A stretch of 54,116 bases of DNA from the NCBI GenBank assembly GCA_031271805.1, contig JAISUX010000131.1, positions 1 to 54,116 of the forward strand. Direction: 5' to 3'. The notes beneath the pieces were generated by a model. The model searched no databases. It was not told the origin of the DNA and saw only the letters and a list, made by a program, of their open reading frames with translations. The stretch comes from Tannerella sp. GTDB taxonomy: Bacteria; Bacteroidota; Bacteroidia; Bacteroidales; Tannerellaceae. The position numbers and the translations under genes were made by a program. This document shows positions 16,597 to 25,800 of this stretch, piece after piece (position 1 is the stretch's first letter; the number at the start of each line of letters is the position of its first letter).

Positions 16597-19500
16597 TTAA
16601 AAAGTTATCTTCGCGCCTACTGCATATTTGCGGATCGGCGGATAGTTGTAATAAGAAGCATTGTAGGTAGTTGACGCGCCTATTTCGGGAGAAACGCCCT
16701 TTACTGCCGTGAAATAATGCAGGTTATTTCCCGAAAGCGTCAGAACAAGGTTCTGTATTCCGAGAAATGAGAGTTTGCCGGCCGGAACGGCGTATTGGAG
16801 GCTTACCTCGCGCAGGCACAGATAGTCGCCCTTGTAGTTGAAGATGTTTGATACACGGCCGAAGTTACGATTTCCGTCATCAGGGTCATTAGCCGTAAAA
16901 CGGGCATATTTTGTATTGTCGCCCGGCTGTTTCCAGCATTGCAAAACCTCGTCTATAAGAGTGTAGTTATTGGCGAATGTGTTCATAAAATAACGCATCT
17001 CCGAGTTCTGGTTGATAGAATGTCCGAGCGCCCAATCTAAATAGACGTTGAAGCTGAAGTCCTTATAAGTGAATGAGTTATTCAAACCGCCTGTGCTGTG
17101 TGGTACCGTATAACCGAGGAAGAACTGGTCTTGACTGTCGATATAGTCCTGTCCATTCCTCTGAAGGCTGCCTTCGCGATTAACCCATTCGTAGTCACCT
17201 ACTTCTTTTCTTCCTGCTACTTTCTTGCCGTCAGAATAACGGAATCCTATAGCGCTTGCGTCGTACATGGCGTTGTCGGCAGCCTCCTGAGTTTCAAGTA
17301 TATGGCTGACAACATAGCCGTAGTATCTGTACAGCGGCTCGCCCTCTGCCGTGCCTCCGAAAGCGGTGCCGTCGGCAAGCGTCGTGCCGCCGATACGGTT
17401 GCGGTCGCGCCCGTTATCCGGCAGTTTCAGTACGCGGTTTTTAACAAAACTCCATGTGAATTTGGAATCCCACTCGAAATTGTTGCTGCGCATATTAACC
17501 GACGATATTTCGATGTCGAAACCGTAGAATTTTACGGAACCTATATTCGTCTGAACCGACGAGAAGCCGCTGGTATTGGGTAACTCTTTGCTAAACAGCA
17601 GATTGTCGGTGATACGGTCGAAATAGTCGGCCGAAAAAGTCAGGCGGTTGTTAAACAGCGTCAGGTCGAAACCTGCATCGAGCTGGGTTGAAATCTCCCA
17701 TGTAAGGTCTTTGTTCGGCATGGTTGACGGCAGAATACCTGCAGTGCCGTCGTATTTGGCGGATGTAGAGTAAGCGCCCTCGGCATCGAACAGGCCGATA
17801 GAATTGTTTCCCGTCTGTCCGTAGCTAACCCTGAGCTTCAGATTATCAATTTTTTTCGCTTCTTTCATGAAATTTTCGTCCGAGATAACCCATCCGAGCG
17901 ACGCTCCGGGGAAGAAACCCCATTGATTGCCTTTTGCAAAGCGTGAAGAGGCGTCTTCGCGGAATGTGGCTGAGAAGATGTATTTTTTCTGATAGTCGTA
18001 GGTCAGACGTCCGAAGTAGCCGATGAGAACTTCCTCCGTCAGACTGCTTGTTGCGCCGGTCTTGTTGGGTGAAGCCGTAAGGGTAGGCACTTTGTCGGAA
18101 CTTGCGCCGTTGGCTGAGGCGGCGAAGTCTTTGTTGCGGTTCTTTTGATACGAATAACCGGCCATAGCGGACAGCGAATGAGCATCGAAAGACTTGTTGA
18201 AAGTGGCGTAAGTCTCTAATTTGTTACGCTGCAGTTCGCCGTAAGCCTCCGTAACAGGGCGTAATCCGTTAAACTCGTTTGCTTTGACAAAAGTGAACGG
18301 ATTGTTGTGGGCATTGAACGTAGAGAGCTGTGTTTCAAGTCTCAATGCGTCGATGATGCGCCATGTCAGCTTGCCGTAAGCCGTAATTCTTTTGTCCGTA
18401 CGGCTGCGGTCGTTGTAGTAATCATACCATAGCGGGTTCGGCGATGTGGCATTATAGCCTTTTGTAGGCGTGCCGTCGTCATTGTATTTGCGCTGCGTAG
18501 GAGGCGTGGCTAATCCTCTGGAAATTATATTCATCTGATTTTCAAATTCAGACGACTCAATCACCGAGTAGTCGAATCCCGAAGCGAACGACAGTTGCTT
18601 GCTGATAACAATATCGGTGCTGCTACGGAGGCTCAGACGCGAAAAGTCGGTAGCGATTGCAACACCGTCGTCGTCGGTATAGCCCAAGCTGACATTGTAC
18701 TTGATATTATCGCTGCCGCCGTCGATACCTAAATAGTAGTTCTGCCACGGCACACGGCGGTAAATTTCGCTTTGAAAATCATTATCCTGAAAGATAAGCG
18801 TTTTCGTCGGGTCTAAGGGGTCAGGCATTGATTTGTAGCCGGCCGGAATCGTTTCGCCCGCATTCAGATAGCGGGTAGTGTAAATAGAGGTTGCCGTGTT
18901 ACCCGAACTTGCCGAATAGCCGTCCATAGTATTGTAGTGCGGGTTCGGCCCTACTGCTACTGCCGGACGTACAGTTTTCAGGTAGTTTTCCGCGTTCATG
19001 AAGTTGTACAGCGTTTCCGGTTCTTGCATGGCAACGCTGGCTTCAAAAGTGATGTTGGGTTTCTTGCGTAGCGTTCCCTTTTTTGTCGTAATAAGAACAA
19101 CACCGTTAGATGCTCTTGAACCGTAAATGGCTGTTGATGAGGCGTCTTTCAATACCTCAATTGACTCAATGTCGTTAGGGTTCAGACCGGCAAAGTCGCG
19201 TTCAATGCCATCGACAATCACCAAAGGGTCATTGCTTTTGTTGATTGACGAGCCGCCGCGAATACGGATAGTAACGTCTTTTCCCGGCGAGTTGTCGTTG
19301 GTGTATAAACGTACACCCGCAATCTTGCCCTTCAGACTTTCGCCGAGGGTGTTAACCGGACGGTCACGAAGAGTCTCACCGCCTACCTTCGAGATGGACG
19401 ACGTAATCATACGCCTCGACTGGGTGCCGTAGCCTACAACCACAACCTCGTCAAGACCTACCGCTACCTCTCTCAGTGTGATGTTGATAACCGTGTTGTT

Positions 19501-19758
19501 GGCGACCACAACTTCCTGAGGGGAATAACCTACATACGAAAACGCCAGCGTAGCGCCCTTGCTGACGCTAATGCTGAAATTCCCGTTTACATCCGTGATA
19601 GTTCCTGCACTAGTTCCTTTCACGGTTACGGAAACGCCGGGCAGTTCCAAACCTTCATTGTCGGAGACATTTCCGGTGACATTTATTTCCTGAGCAAAAA
19701 CGCTGTTCACGGAAAATAAAATAAAGAACATGACAATTAATTGAAAAATTTTTTTCAT
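16597..19758 (-). CDS. SusC-family TonB-dependent transporter of the sialic-acid operon (NanO-like)
   Basis: A 1053-residue outer-membrane transporter. The signal peptide ends at SVFAQ (residue 23). A carboxypeptidase-regulatory-like domain (about 25-105) leads to the VVVGYGTQSRRMITSSIS segment, a plug (about 120-225, IESIEVLKDASSTAIYGSRA) and a barrel closing in YAVGAKITF. It lies downstream of the N-acetylneuraminate lyase gene across a 114-bp spacer containing a hairpin. It probably takes up free sialic acid handed over by its SusD partner, by analogy with NanO of Tannerella and Bacteroides. Sequence alone does not prove the ligand. Confidence 0.94.
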   Translation of the reverse strand: MKKIFQLIVMFFILFSVNSVFAQEINVTGNVSDNEGLELPGVSVTVKGTSAGTITDVNGNFSISVSKGATLAFSYVGYSPQEVVVANNTVINITLREVAVGLDEVVVVGYGTQSRRMITSSISKVGGETLRDRPVNTLGESLKGKIAGVRLYTNDNSPGKDVTIRIRGGSSINKSNDPLVIVDGIERDFAGLNPNDIESIEVLKDASSTAIYGSRASNGVVLITTKKGTLRKKPNITFEASVAMQEPETLYNFMNAENYLKTVRPAVAVGPNPHYNTMDGYSASSGNTATSIYTTRYLNAGETIPAGYKSMPDPLDPTKTLIFQDNDFQSEIYRRVPWQNYYLGIDGGSDNIKYNVSLGYTDDDGVAIATDFSRLSLRSSTDIVISKQLSFASGFDYSVIESSEFENQMNIISRGLATPPTQRKYNDDGTPTKGYNATSPNPLWYDYYNDRSRTDKRITAYGKLTWRIIDALRLETQLSTFNAHNNPFTFVKANEFNGLRPVTEAYGELQRNKLETYATFNKSFDAHSLSAMAGYSYQKNRNKDFAASANGASSDKVPTLTASPNKTGATSSLTEEVLIGYFGRLTYDYQKKYIFSATFREDASSRFAKGNQWGFFPGASLGWVISDENFMKEAKKIDNLKLRVSYGQTGNNSIGLFDAEGAYSTSAKYDGTAGILPSTMPNKDLTWEISTQLDAGFDLTLFNNRLTFSADYFDRITDNLLFSKELPNTSGFSSVQTNIGSVKFYGFDIEISSVNMRSNNFEWDSKFTWSFVKNRVLKLPDNGRDRNRIGGTTLADGTAFGGTAEGEPLYRYYGYVVSHILETQEAADNAMYDASAIGFRYSDGKKVAGRKEVGDYEWVNREGSLQRNGQDYIDSQDQFFLGYTVPHSTGGLNNSFTYKDFSFNVYLDWALGHSINQNSEMRYFMNTFANNYTLIDEVLQCWKQPGDNTKYARFTANDPDDGNRNFGRVSNIFNYKGDYLCLREVSLQYAVPAGKLSFLGIQNLVLTLSGNNLHYFTAVKGVSPEIGASTTYNASYYNYPPIRKYAVGAKITF

Positions 19759-19803
19759 CTTTGCACTGTTTTTAATGATAAATATTGTTATTAAAATCTA
19801 TTG

Positions 19804-19840
19804 CAAGGGGAAGTGAACTTGGGAGGTCTGCTGCCCCTTG
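19804..19840 (-). other. Hairpin in the lyase-susC intergenic spacer
   Basis: CAAGGGG at 19804-19810 pairs with CCCCTTG at 19834-19840. A smaller AAGT/ACTT arm (19811-19820) lies inside the loop. It sits between the lyase stop and susC in the same transcript. No strong U tract follows, so a message-processing or stability element is more likely than a full terminator. Confidence 0.4.
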
Positions 19841-19872
19841 TTTTTGTAATACATCTGTTTGAGTGAAAAATA

Positions 19873-20787
19873 TCAGTCCATGAATCCCGCCTTTTTAAGG
19901 TCGTTTCTTAATGATTCGTATTCGTCTTTTCCAAAGGCTGCGAATGGCGATCGGCAAGAACCACATTCGATACCCATAAGCGTCATCACGGCTTTGCCGC
20001 CACGTACGCCGCCGCCGTATTTGATGATAATCTTAACCATTTCTATCGACCGCATCTGAAGTTTACGCGCCGTAAGCAGGTCGTTTTTACTTATGGCATC
20101 AATGATACCGAGGTAAACTTCGGGAATGTAGTTGTACGTACTGCCGACTCCGGCCTTCACACCGAGCGCCAATCCGGCTATTAATACTTCATCGTATCCG
20201 TGCAACACTTCAAATTCGCCATCGTTAAGAGCGATACATTCTCCCATCTCCATCAGGTTGTTGTGAGTAAACTTTACACCCGCCAGATTGGGCATTTTCT
20301 TTTTCCCTTCCGTAAGGAAGGCCGGGACAGACAGGTTGACGCCTGTCATCGAAGGCATGTTGTAGTAATAGAAAGGCAGTTGGGGAGCCGCTGCGGCTAT
20401 GGGCGCGAAAAAATCCGTCAAATCGCTCACATTCTCAGGTTTGAAAAACGACGGCGCTATGGCGGCAACGGCATAGGCGCCGACTTCACCGGCGTGACGC
20501 GCCAGTTCGATCGCTTCCTTTTGCGAATTGCTGCCCGCATGAACAATCACTTTCAGCCTGTCGCCGGCCGCTTTTATCCATGCTTCGGCAATAGCTTTGC
20601 GCTCCGATGTCACTAATGAGGTCGATTCACCTGTCGTTCCGCAGACAAATGCGCCAGTAACTCCATTGTCAATCATCCGCCGGGCATACGCGTCGATGAT
20701 TGACAAATCTACTTCGCCTGCCGTATCCATCGGGGTAAACGTCGCAGCTATCAAGCCGTTTAATTTTGAAAATTTCATTGTTTGCAT
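19873..20787 (-). CDS. nanA: N-acetylneuraminate lyase (DapA/NanA superfamily)
   Basis: About 304 residues from ATG 20787 (ATG 20778 is also possible). The longest frame opens at 20901, inside the promoter, and cannot be the start. This class I aldolase has the GTTGES phosphate/carboxylate-binding loop, the Tyr-containing YYYNMPSMTGVNLS segment typical of sialic-acid lyases, and the Schiff-base lysine in LAGVKFTHNN. It cleaves N-acetylneuraminate to N-acetylmannosamine and pyruvate in the cytoplasm. As first gene of the operon with susCD, sialidase, regulator and permease, the lyase assignment is favoured over dihydrodipicolinate synthase. No NanE epimerase or ManNAc/GlcNAc kinase is visible in the window, so the next steps must be encoded elsewhere. 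Confidence 0.9.
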   Translation of the reverse strand: MQTMKFSKLNGLIAATFTPMDTAGEVDLSIIDAYARRMIDNGVTGAFVCGTTGESTSLVTSERKAIAEAWIKAAGDRLKVIVHAGSNSQKEAIELARHAGEVGAYAVAAIAPSFFKPENVSDLTDFFAPIAAAAPQLPFYYYNMPSMTGVNLSVPAFLTEGKKKMPNLAGVKFTHNNLMEMGECIALNDGEFEVLHGYDEVLIAGLALGVKAGVGSTYNYIPEVYLGIIDAISKNDLLTARKLQMRSIEMVKIIIKYGGGVRGGKAVMTLMGIECGSCRSPFAAFGKDEYESLRNDLKKAGFMD

Positions 20788-20822
20788 ATTGTATTTATTA
20801 TATGTATAATCTCCTAAGCCTT

Positions 20823-20837
20823 TCCATGTATCATGGA
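20823..20837. promoter_or_regulatory. Inverted repeat in the nan-operon leader
   Basis: TCCATG-TAT-CATGGA: 6-bp arms around a 3-base centre, between the predicted transcription start and the lyase ATG. It could be a second operator or a small leader hairpin. No other copy was noticed. Confidence 0.35.
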
Positions 20838-20860
20838 TATGAAAATATAATATATGTCGT

Positions 20861-20875
20861 ATTTGTCCGACAAAT
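20861..20875. promoter_or_regulatory. Palindromic operator candidate overlapping the nan promoter
   Basis: ATTTGTCCGACAAAT is a perfect 7-1-7 palindrome. Its right arm overlaps the TTTG of the -7 element (20871-20878) and its body covers the transcription start zone. The TTGTC-n-GACAA form resembles operators of GntR/FCD regulators, and such a regulator is encoded in the same operon. Bound protein here would block RNA polymerase. Confidence 0.6.
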
Positions 20876-20902
20876 ATATGGGGTATTTTTATTCTATCCA
20901 AA
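20871..20902 (-). promoter_or_regulatory. Promoter of the sialic-acid operon
   Basis: On the minus strand, TTTG (20899-20902), a 20-bp spacer and TATATTTG (20871-20878) match the Bacteroidota consensus exactly. Predicted start of transcription is near 20865, giving a leader of about 75 bases before ATG 20787. No other strong promoter was found down to 10713, consistent with a single long operon. Confidence 0.75.
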
Positions 20903-20993
20903 TTATTTGTGATATTTATGAATAATTAACATTCGGAGGTGTGTTTTTTGAGCTGAATAATAGTTTTTGAGAGCGAAGGATTATGAAATAAAG

Positions 20994-21026
20994 ATTGTGA
21001 TGATTCAATTATTTTATCTATCTTTG
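20994..21026 (+). promoter_or_regulatory. Promoter of the dehydratase/glycosyltransferase/MMPL operon
   Basis: ATTG (20994-20997), a 21-bp spacer and TATCTTTG (21019-21026, full match to TAnnTTTG). The start codon at 21053 follows after about 20 transcribed bases. Confidence 0.65.
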
Positions 21027-21052
21027 CGCCGTTCAAAAATTCTTTTTTCGTC

Positions 21053-21670
21053 ATGGCTACAAAGTTGAAAGAGTTGCCGCAGGGCATATATTTCTATGGG
21101 AGGTATGTGATGATTGTCGCTTTGGCGGCCTTTGTTGCGGTCTTTGTTGCGGGATGCGGAGCGGCCGGGCAAGCGGTTGGGCGTACCGGCGAGGCGGTGA
21201 TTTCGGACGCCAAGGTATGGACGGCGACTATGCGGTCGGATTCGGCGAAGAATAGTTATCGTCTGACCTTGACTACTGCCGACAATACTATTTCAGGGCT
21301 ATGTTTTGCGAAGCGTTACACCGGCGAGTGGCGCGGGACGTTCATGAATGAGATGGGGGCCAAAGCCTTTGATTTCGTCGTGACCGACGACGGATGTAAA
21401 CTATTGAATGTGATTGCATTAATGGACAAGTGGTATGTGAAACGAACGGTTGCTGCGGATTTGTTTTTTCTTTTTGCGGTGGATAGTCCGGATGCTGCGT
21501 TTGCTTCAAAAATCAAGAAATTTGAGCAGGACGGTCGGCTTGTAGTTGATTACGGCAAACGGCAAATTGTAGTTGACCAAGACGGAACAATTAGGCTTTA
21601 CAACAAGCGTCGGCGTTTGAAATACGAGCTGAGAAAGATAGTCGAAATAGATATGGATAAAATTATATAA
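21053..21670 (+). CDS. Lipoprotein of an aryl-polyene-like operon
   Basis: 205 residues with an N-terminal hydrophobic segment and lipobox-like FVAGC (Cys35, after a rather long polar N-terminus). The rest is predicted beta-rich, with blocks such as YTGEWRGTFMNEMGAKAFDF and LMDKWYVKRTVAADL. I do not recognise a named enzyme. It looks like the small lipoprotein found beside hotdog dehydratase, GT2 and MMPL genes in Bacteroidales, similar in position to the DUF3261/LolA-like lipoproteins of aryl polyene clusters. It directly abuts the dehydratase gene. A role in receiving or carrying a lipid product at the outer membrane is inference from context. Confidence 0.7.
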   Translation: MATKLKELPQGIYFYGRYVMIVALAAFVAVFVAGCGAAGQAVGRTGEAVISDAKVWTATMRSDSAKNSYRLTLTTADNTISGLCFAKRYTGEWRGTFMNEMGAKAFDFVVTDDGCKLLNVIALMDKWYVKRTVAADLFFLFAVDSPDAAFASKIKKFEQDGRLVVDYGKRQIVVDQDGTIRLYNKRRRLKYELRKIVEIDMDKII

Positions 21671-22060
21671 ATGCTTAAGGAAGAATTGTTTACAATAATT
21701 AAAGCTTCGAGCCTTGATTTTGATCCGAGTGCCGGAAAAGAGATGGAATATCGACTATTATTGAATAGCGAGAATGTGATTTTTAAAGCTCATTTCTCCG
21801 GTTATCCGATCTTGCCCGGAGCATGTATTGCGCAGATAATAAAGGAGTTGGCGGAGTGTATGTTCGAGAAAAAATTTTTCTTGCACAGCATCAGGAATAT
21901 GAAATTTCTGAACATTATCAATCCTTTGGAACATTCCGAAGTGACGGTTGAGATGGTTGCCAAGTCGAGCGACGACGGTTTGAACGTTTCTGCGCTCATT
22001 CGGGATGGCGATACGATTTTTTCAAAGGCTAATTTGACATTTTTTGAGGATGAAAGTTGA
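21671..22060 (+). CDS. FabZ-like 3-hydroxyacyl-ACP dehydratase (hotdog fold)
   Basis: A 129-residue single-hotdog protein beginning directly after the preceding stop. The catalytic segment HFSGYPILPGACIAQIIKE matches the FabZ/FabA pattern HFPGxPilPG, with the active-site His near residue 42. The acidic partner position is less clear than in housekeeping FabZ. It would dehydrate a beta-hydroxyacyl thioester in a specialised fatty-acyl or polyene pathway. In aryl polyene clusters similar dehydratases work with dedicated ketosynthases and acyl carrier proteins, none of which is present here. It must therefore borrow these from elsewhere or serve as an accessory protein. Confidence 0.82.
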   Translation: MLKEELFTIIKASSLDFDPSAGKEMEYRLLLNSENVIFKAHFSGYPILPGACIAQIIKELAECMFEKKFFLHSIRNMKFLNIINPLEHSEVTVEMVAKSSDDGLNVSALIRDGDTIFSKANLTFFEDES

Positions 22061-22835
22061 AACGGCAGACATACAAGAAATGATGAGGCATCTGCGGTTG
22101 TGCGTAGTTGTCCCTACATATAATAATCGGGGAACGCTTGAGGCGGTCGTCGAGGCGATTTTGGCGTATAGTCCGATGTTGATTGTGGTTGACGACGGTT
22201 CGACCGACGAAACAAAGGCTGTTCTCGCTGAAATTGCCGGCAGAGATGAGTATAAAGGGCGGATAGAAGTTATAGAATCTGCGCCGAACCGCGGGAAGGG
22301 CTATTCGCTTGGCTTAGGCTTCGACAAGGCGGAGGAATTGGGCTATAAAGGGGCGATAACTATGGATTCGGACGGTCAGCATTATGCCTCTGATATAACG
22401 AAATTTGTTGATGTTGCAGCTGATTATAAAGGATATATGCTGATAGGGCAGCGCTCAACGGAAGGCGATATGCCGATGAAAAATACGTTTGCAAACAAGT
22501 TTTCGAACTTCTGGTTTACGGTGCATACCGGGCGGAGGCTGAGCGACACGCAGAACGGCTTCCGCTTATATCCGTTGGCCGAAATGCGGGGATTGCGACC
22601 TTTGTCATCGCGTTATGAGGCTGAACTTGAGATGCTTGTGCGCTCGGCATGGCGGGGAATACGGATTATGCCGGTGCCTGTTCGTGTGTATTATCCTCCT
22701 GAAAACGAGCGTGTTACGCATTTCAGGCCGGGTAAGGATTTCTTTCGTATTAGTGTGTTGAACACGCTTTTTACCATTTTGGCCATAGTATATGGCTATC
22801 CGTCAATGCTTTACCATTATTTAAGGAGATTATGA
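22050..22835 (+). CDS. Family 2 glycosyltransferase (dolichol-phosphate-mannose-synthase-like)
   Basis: About 261 residues from ATG 22050. A TTG at 22044 and ATGs at 22080 and 22083 are alternatives. The GT-A fold motifs are clear: VVVPTYNNRGTLEAVV at the start, LIVVDDGSTDET for the nucleotide-sugar site, ITMDSDGQHYASDI with the metal-binding DSDGQH, and TQNGFRLYP for the acceptor region. The C-terminal hydrophobic stretch (ISVLNTLFTILAIVYGYPS) may associate it with the inner membrane. It overlaps the dehydratase gene by 11 bp and the MMPL gene by 4 bp, so translation is probably coupled. It probably glycosylates a lipid intermediate; donor and acceptor are unknown. Confidence 0.88.
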   Translation: MKVETADIQEMMRHLRLCVVVPTYNNRGTLEAVVEAILAYSPMLIVVDDGSTDETKAVLAEIAGRDEYKGRIEVIESAPNRGKGYSLGLGFDKAEELGYKGAITMDSDGQHYASDITKFVDVAADYKGYMLIGQRSTEGDMPMKNTFANKFSNFWFTVHTGRRLSDTQNGFRLYPLAEMRGLRPLSSRYEAELEMLVRSAWRGIRIMPVPVRVYYPPENERVTHFRPGKDFFRISVLNTLFTILAIVYGYPSMLYHYLRRL

Positions 22836-25800
22836 CAAAGTTTTTCCTGTCTGTATATGATTACTTTTCACAGCGCAGAAGTTTGCTTTTCGGGATTCTT
22901 GCGGTGCTTGCAGCGGTTTTTATATATGGTGCGTATCGCATTGATTTTAAGGAAGATATATCACGATTCCTGCCTGATAACAAGGATAATGAACGTATAA
23001 ACGATGCTTATCAATACGTTGCGTCGGCGAATACGATTATTGTGTATTGTTCGGCCGCGAACGGCGAAACGGATTCCCAAATCGCTGCTGTGGATGCCCT
23101 TGCCGAGCGTTTGCAGACTTGCATGGACACGACATTCGTGAAAAGCGTTTTATGCGTTATCGCGCCGGAGGATATGCTTGAAATCTCATCTTTCGTGATT
23201 GATAATATGCCTTATTTTCTTGATAATGAGGATTATAAACGCATGGATACTTTGCTTAGCCGCAAAAAAATATCCGAGCGTTTGGATGCAAACCTGGCGT
23301 TGCTGACCTCGTATGCGGGCGCGGCGTTAAGAAATAATTTGCTTGCCGACCCTCTTCAGATGTCGGCAGGATTGATGCGGAAACTGCAGGATTTCAAAGT
23401 CGGCGAACAGTTCGTGCTTTACCAGGACCATCTTTTTACAAGTGACGGCGAGGCGTTGCTATTCATCGAAAGCAATATTACGGCGAGTGAAACGGCTAAT
23501 AATGAGCTGTTTATTGATTCGCTTAATGCCATGTTACGGGAAACGGAGAGCGAATACGCCGGAGTCCGGCTCCAATCATTCGGCGCTGCCGAAATAGGCG
23601 TGTCGAACGCGCGTAGAATACAAAAAGACATTGCCGTCTCGATGTCGCTTGCGGTGCTGATTATTTTTGCCTTGCTGATTTATTCGTTCCGTAGCGGGAG
23701 AAAGATATTGTTGGTGTTCGCTTCGGTGATTTTCGGCGGGATTTTCGCATTGGCGGCGCTTGACGTCATAAGCGGCGACGTGTCGATAATCGCTGTTGGG
23801 ATAAGTTCCATAATGTTCGGAATAGCAGTCAATTACCCGCTTCATTTCATAGAACATTTCGGTCATGCCGCCGATTCGCGAACCGTGATTAAGGATATAA
23901 TACAGCCTTTGACGATAGGCAATATCACTACCGTCGGCGCCTTCCTGAGCCTTGTGTTCATCGGCTCTGCGGCGATGCGCGACCTCGGATTGTTCGCTTC
24001 GTTGCTGCTTGTGGGGACGATATTGTTTGTGCTTTTCTTCCTGCCGCATCTGCTTCGGGGAGGGAAAGCAAATGCCGTGCAAAATGCCGAATATAAAGGG
24101 ATTTGGAGGTTTATAACATCTCCTTTTGAGAATAATCGCCGGCTTATAATGTCGGTCATCGTGTTGACAGTCGTTTTTTGCTTCTTTTGTGGGGATTTGC
24201 GGTTTGAGACTAACATGCAGAATATCAACTATATGACTGAGGCGCAGAAGCAGTCCTTTGATAAGATGACAGGTCTTTTGAATCAAAATCAGCATGTAAT
24301 GTATTATGTAGTCGAGGGTCAGGATATGGAAACGGCTCTCGAAGCCAATGAAAAAGCCATGCCTGTTTTGCAAACACTGCTTGCCGACGGCGAAATCAAG
24401 CGACTTGGAGGCATCGGGAATTTCTTTCCGTCGAAAACGAGGCAGGCGGAAAATATCAAGGCCTGGAGCGATTTTTGGTCAGGCCGTCGAGACAGTGTAA
24501 TCGCCATTTTGAAAGACGAATCCCGTAAACACGGCTTCCGTAGCGATGCCTTCTCGCATTTTGAAACGATTATCAGCTGTGACCGGCCAACCGTCGATCC
24601 GTCTTTTTTTGCGCCCCTTATTGATAAAATCGCAAAAAACTATATCATAGACAAGGGCGGTAAGTATATGATTGTCAATATGTTATATACGGAGAGCGAA
24701 AAGGAGCAGGCATTGGAAGAATATCTAAACGAAAACAGCCCTGCCGATGATGCAAGCCAACTAAGCGAAGCAAACGGCATCGCATTTGATGCCGGTTCCG
24801 TAGTACGGCGTATGATTGCGTCGCTTTCTGCTAATTTCAATTATGTGCTTTACGTCTGTGGTTTTATTGTATTTGCTTTCTTGATCTTTTCGCTTGGACG
24901 TATTGAGCTGAGTATCATCGCTTTCATACCATTGGCATTGAGCTGGATATGGATACTCGGTTTGATGAACATCTTCGACATACGCTTCAATATTGTCAAC
25001 ATCATCCTTGCGACATTCATATTCGGGCAGGGCGATGATTATACAATTTTTATGACCGAGGGGCTGATGTATGAGTATGCCTATCGGCGGCGCATGGTTG
25101 CATCGTTCAAAAAAAGCATTGCCTTGTCGGCTCTGATAATGTTTGTGGGTATAGGTTCGCTGATTTTCGCTAAACATCCGGCTTTGCGGTCATTGGCCGA
25201 AGTGACGATAGTCGGCATGACCTCGGTTGTGGTGATGTCTTATATCTTTCCGCCGTTGCTGTTTAATCTGCTGACTGTCAGAAAAAAACGTAAGAGACTG
25301 ATGCCTGTGACACTCAAAAATTTCCTTTGCACAATCTATGCTTTCATGTTTTTCCTGATTATGAGTATTTACGCCACAATCACGGGAATCGTTATGTTCT
25401 TATTCACGAGGAAAATTGAGGCTAAGAAAATGCGTTATCATACATTTCTCTATCGCATTGCGAAGTTCGTCATTTCCCGTATCCCGCAGGTAAAGATGTT
25501 CTTTCATAATCCCTTAGGTGAAACATTTGAACGTCAGGGAGTTATAATCTGCAATCATCAATCTCACATTGACTTAATGTGTTTGATGATGTTGACTCCG
25601 AAACTGATTATATTGACTAACGATTGGGTATGGAATTGTCCGTTCTACGGTCGGATTATAAAAATGCTTGATTTTCATCCTGTATCCAATGGTATTGAAA
25701 ATGTTACCGATCGGTTACATAATGCTGTTAGACGTGGCTATTCCATCGTTATCTTTCCCGAAGGGACGCGCTCAAAAGACTGTTCGATAGGGCGTTTTCA

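Noticed and set aside
19873-20787. Dihydrodipicolinate synthase (dapA) instead of sialic-acid lyase
   Set aside because: The YYYNMPSMTG segment and the operon with sialidase, SusCD and a permease favour the lyase. Enzyme assay would settle it.
20788-20901. N-terminal extension of the N-acetylneuraminate lyase to an ATG at 20901
   Set aside because: It would start inside the -33 element of a perfect promoter (20871-20902), and the extra residues do not resemble the family. ATG 20787 or 20778 is used.
23576-24373. 265-codon open frame on the minus strand inside the MMPL gene
   Set aside because: Fully antisense to a well-supported gene, rich in His/Tyr/Arg as expected for a shadow frame, with no recognisable domain.
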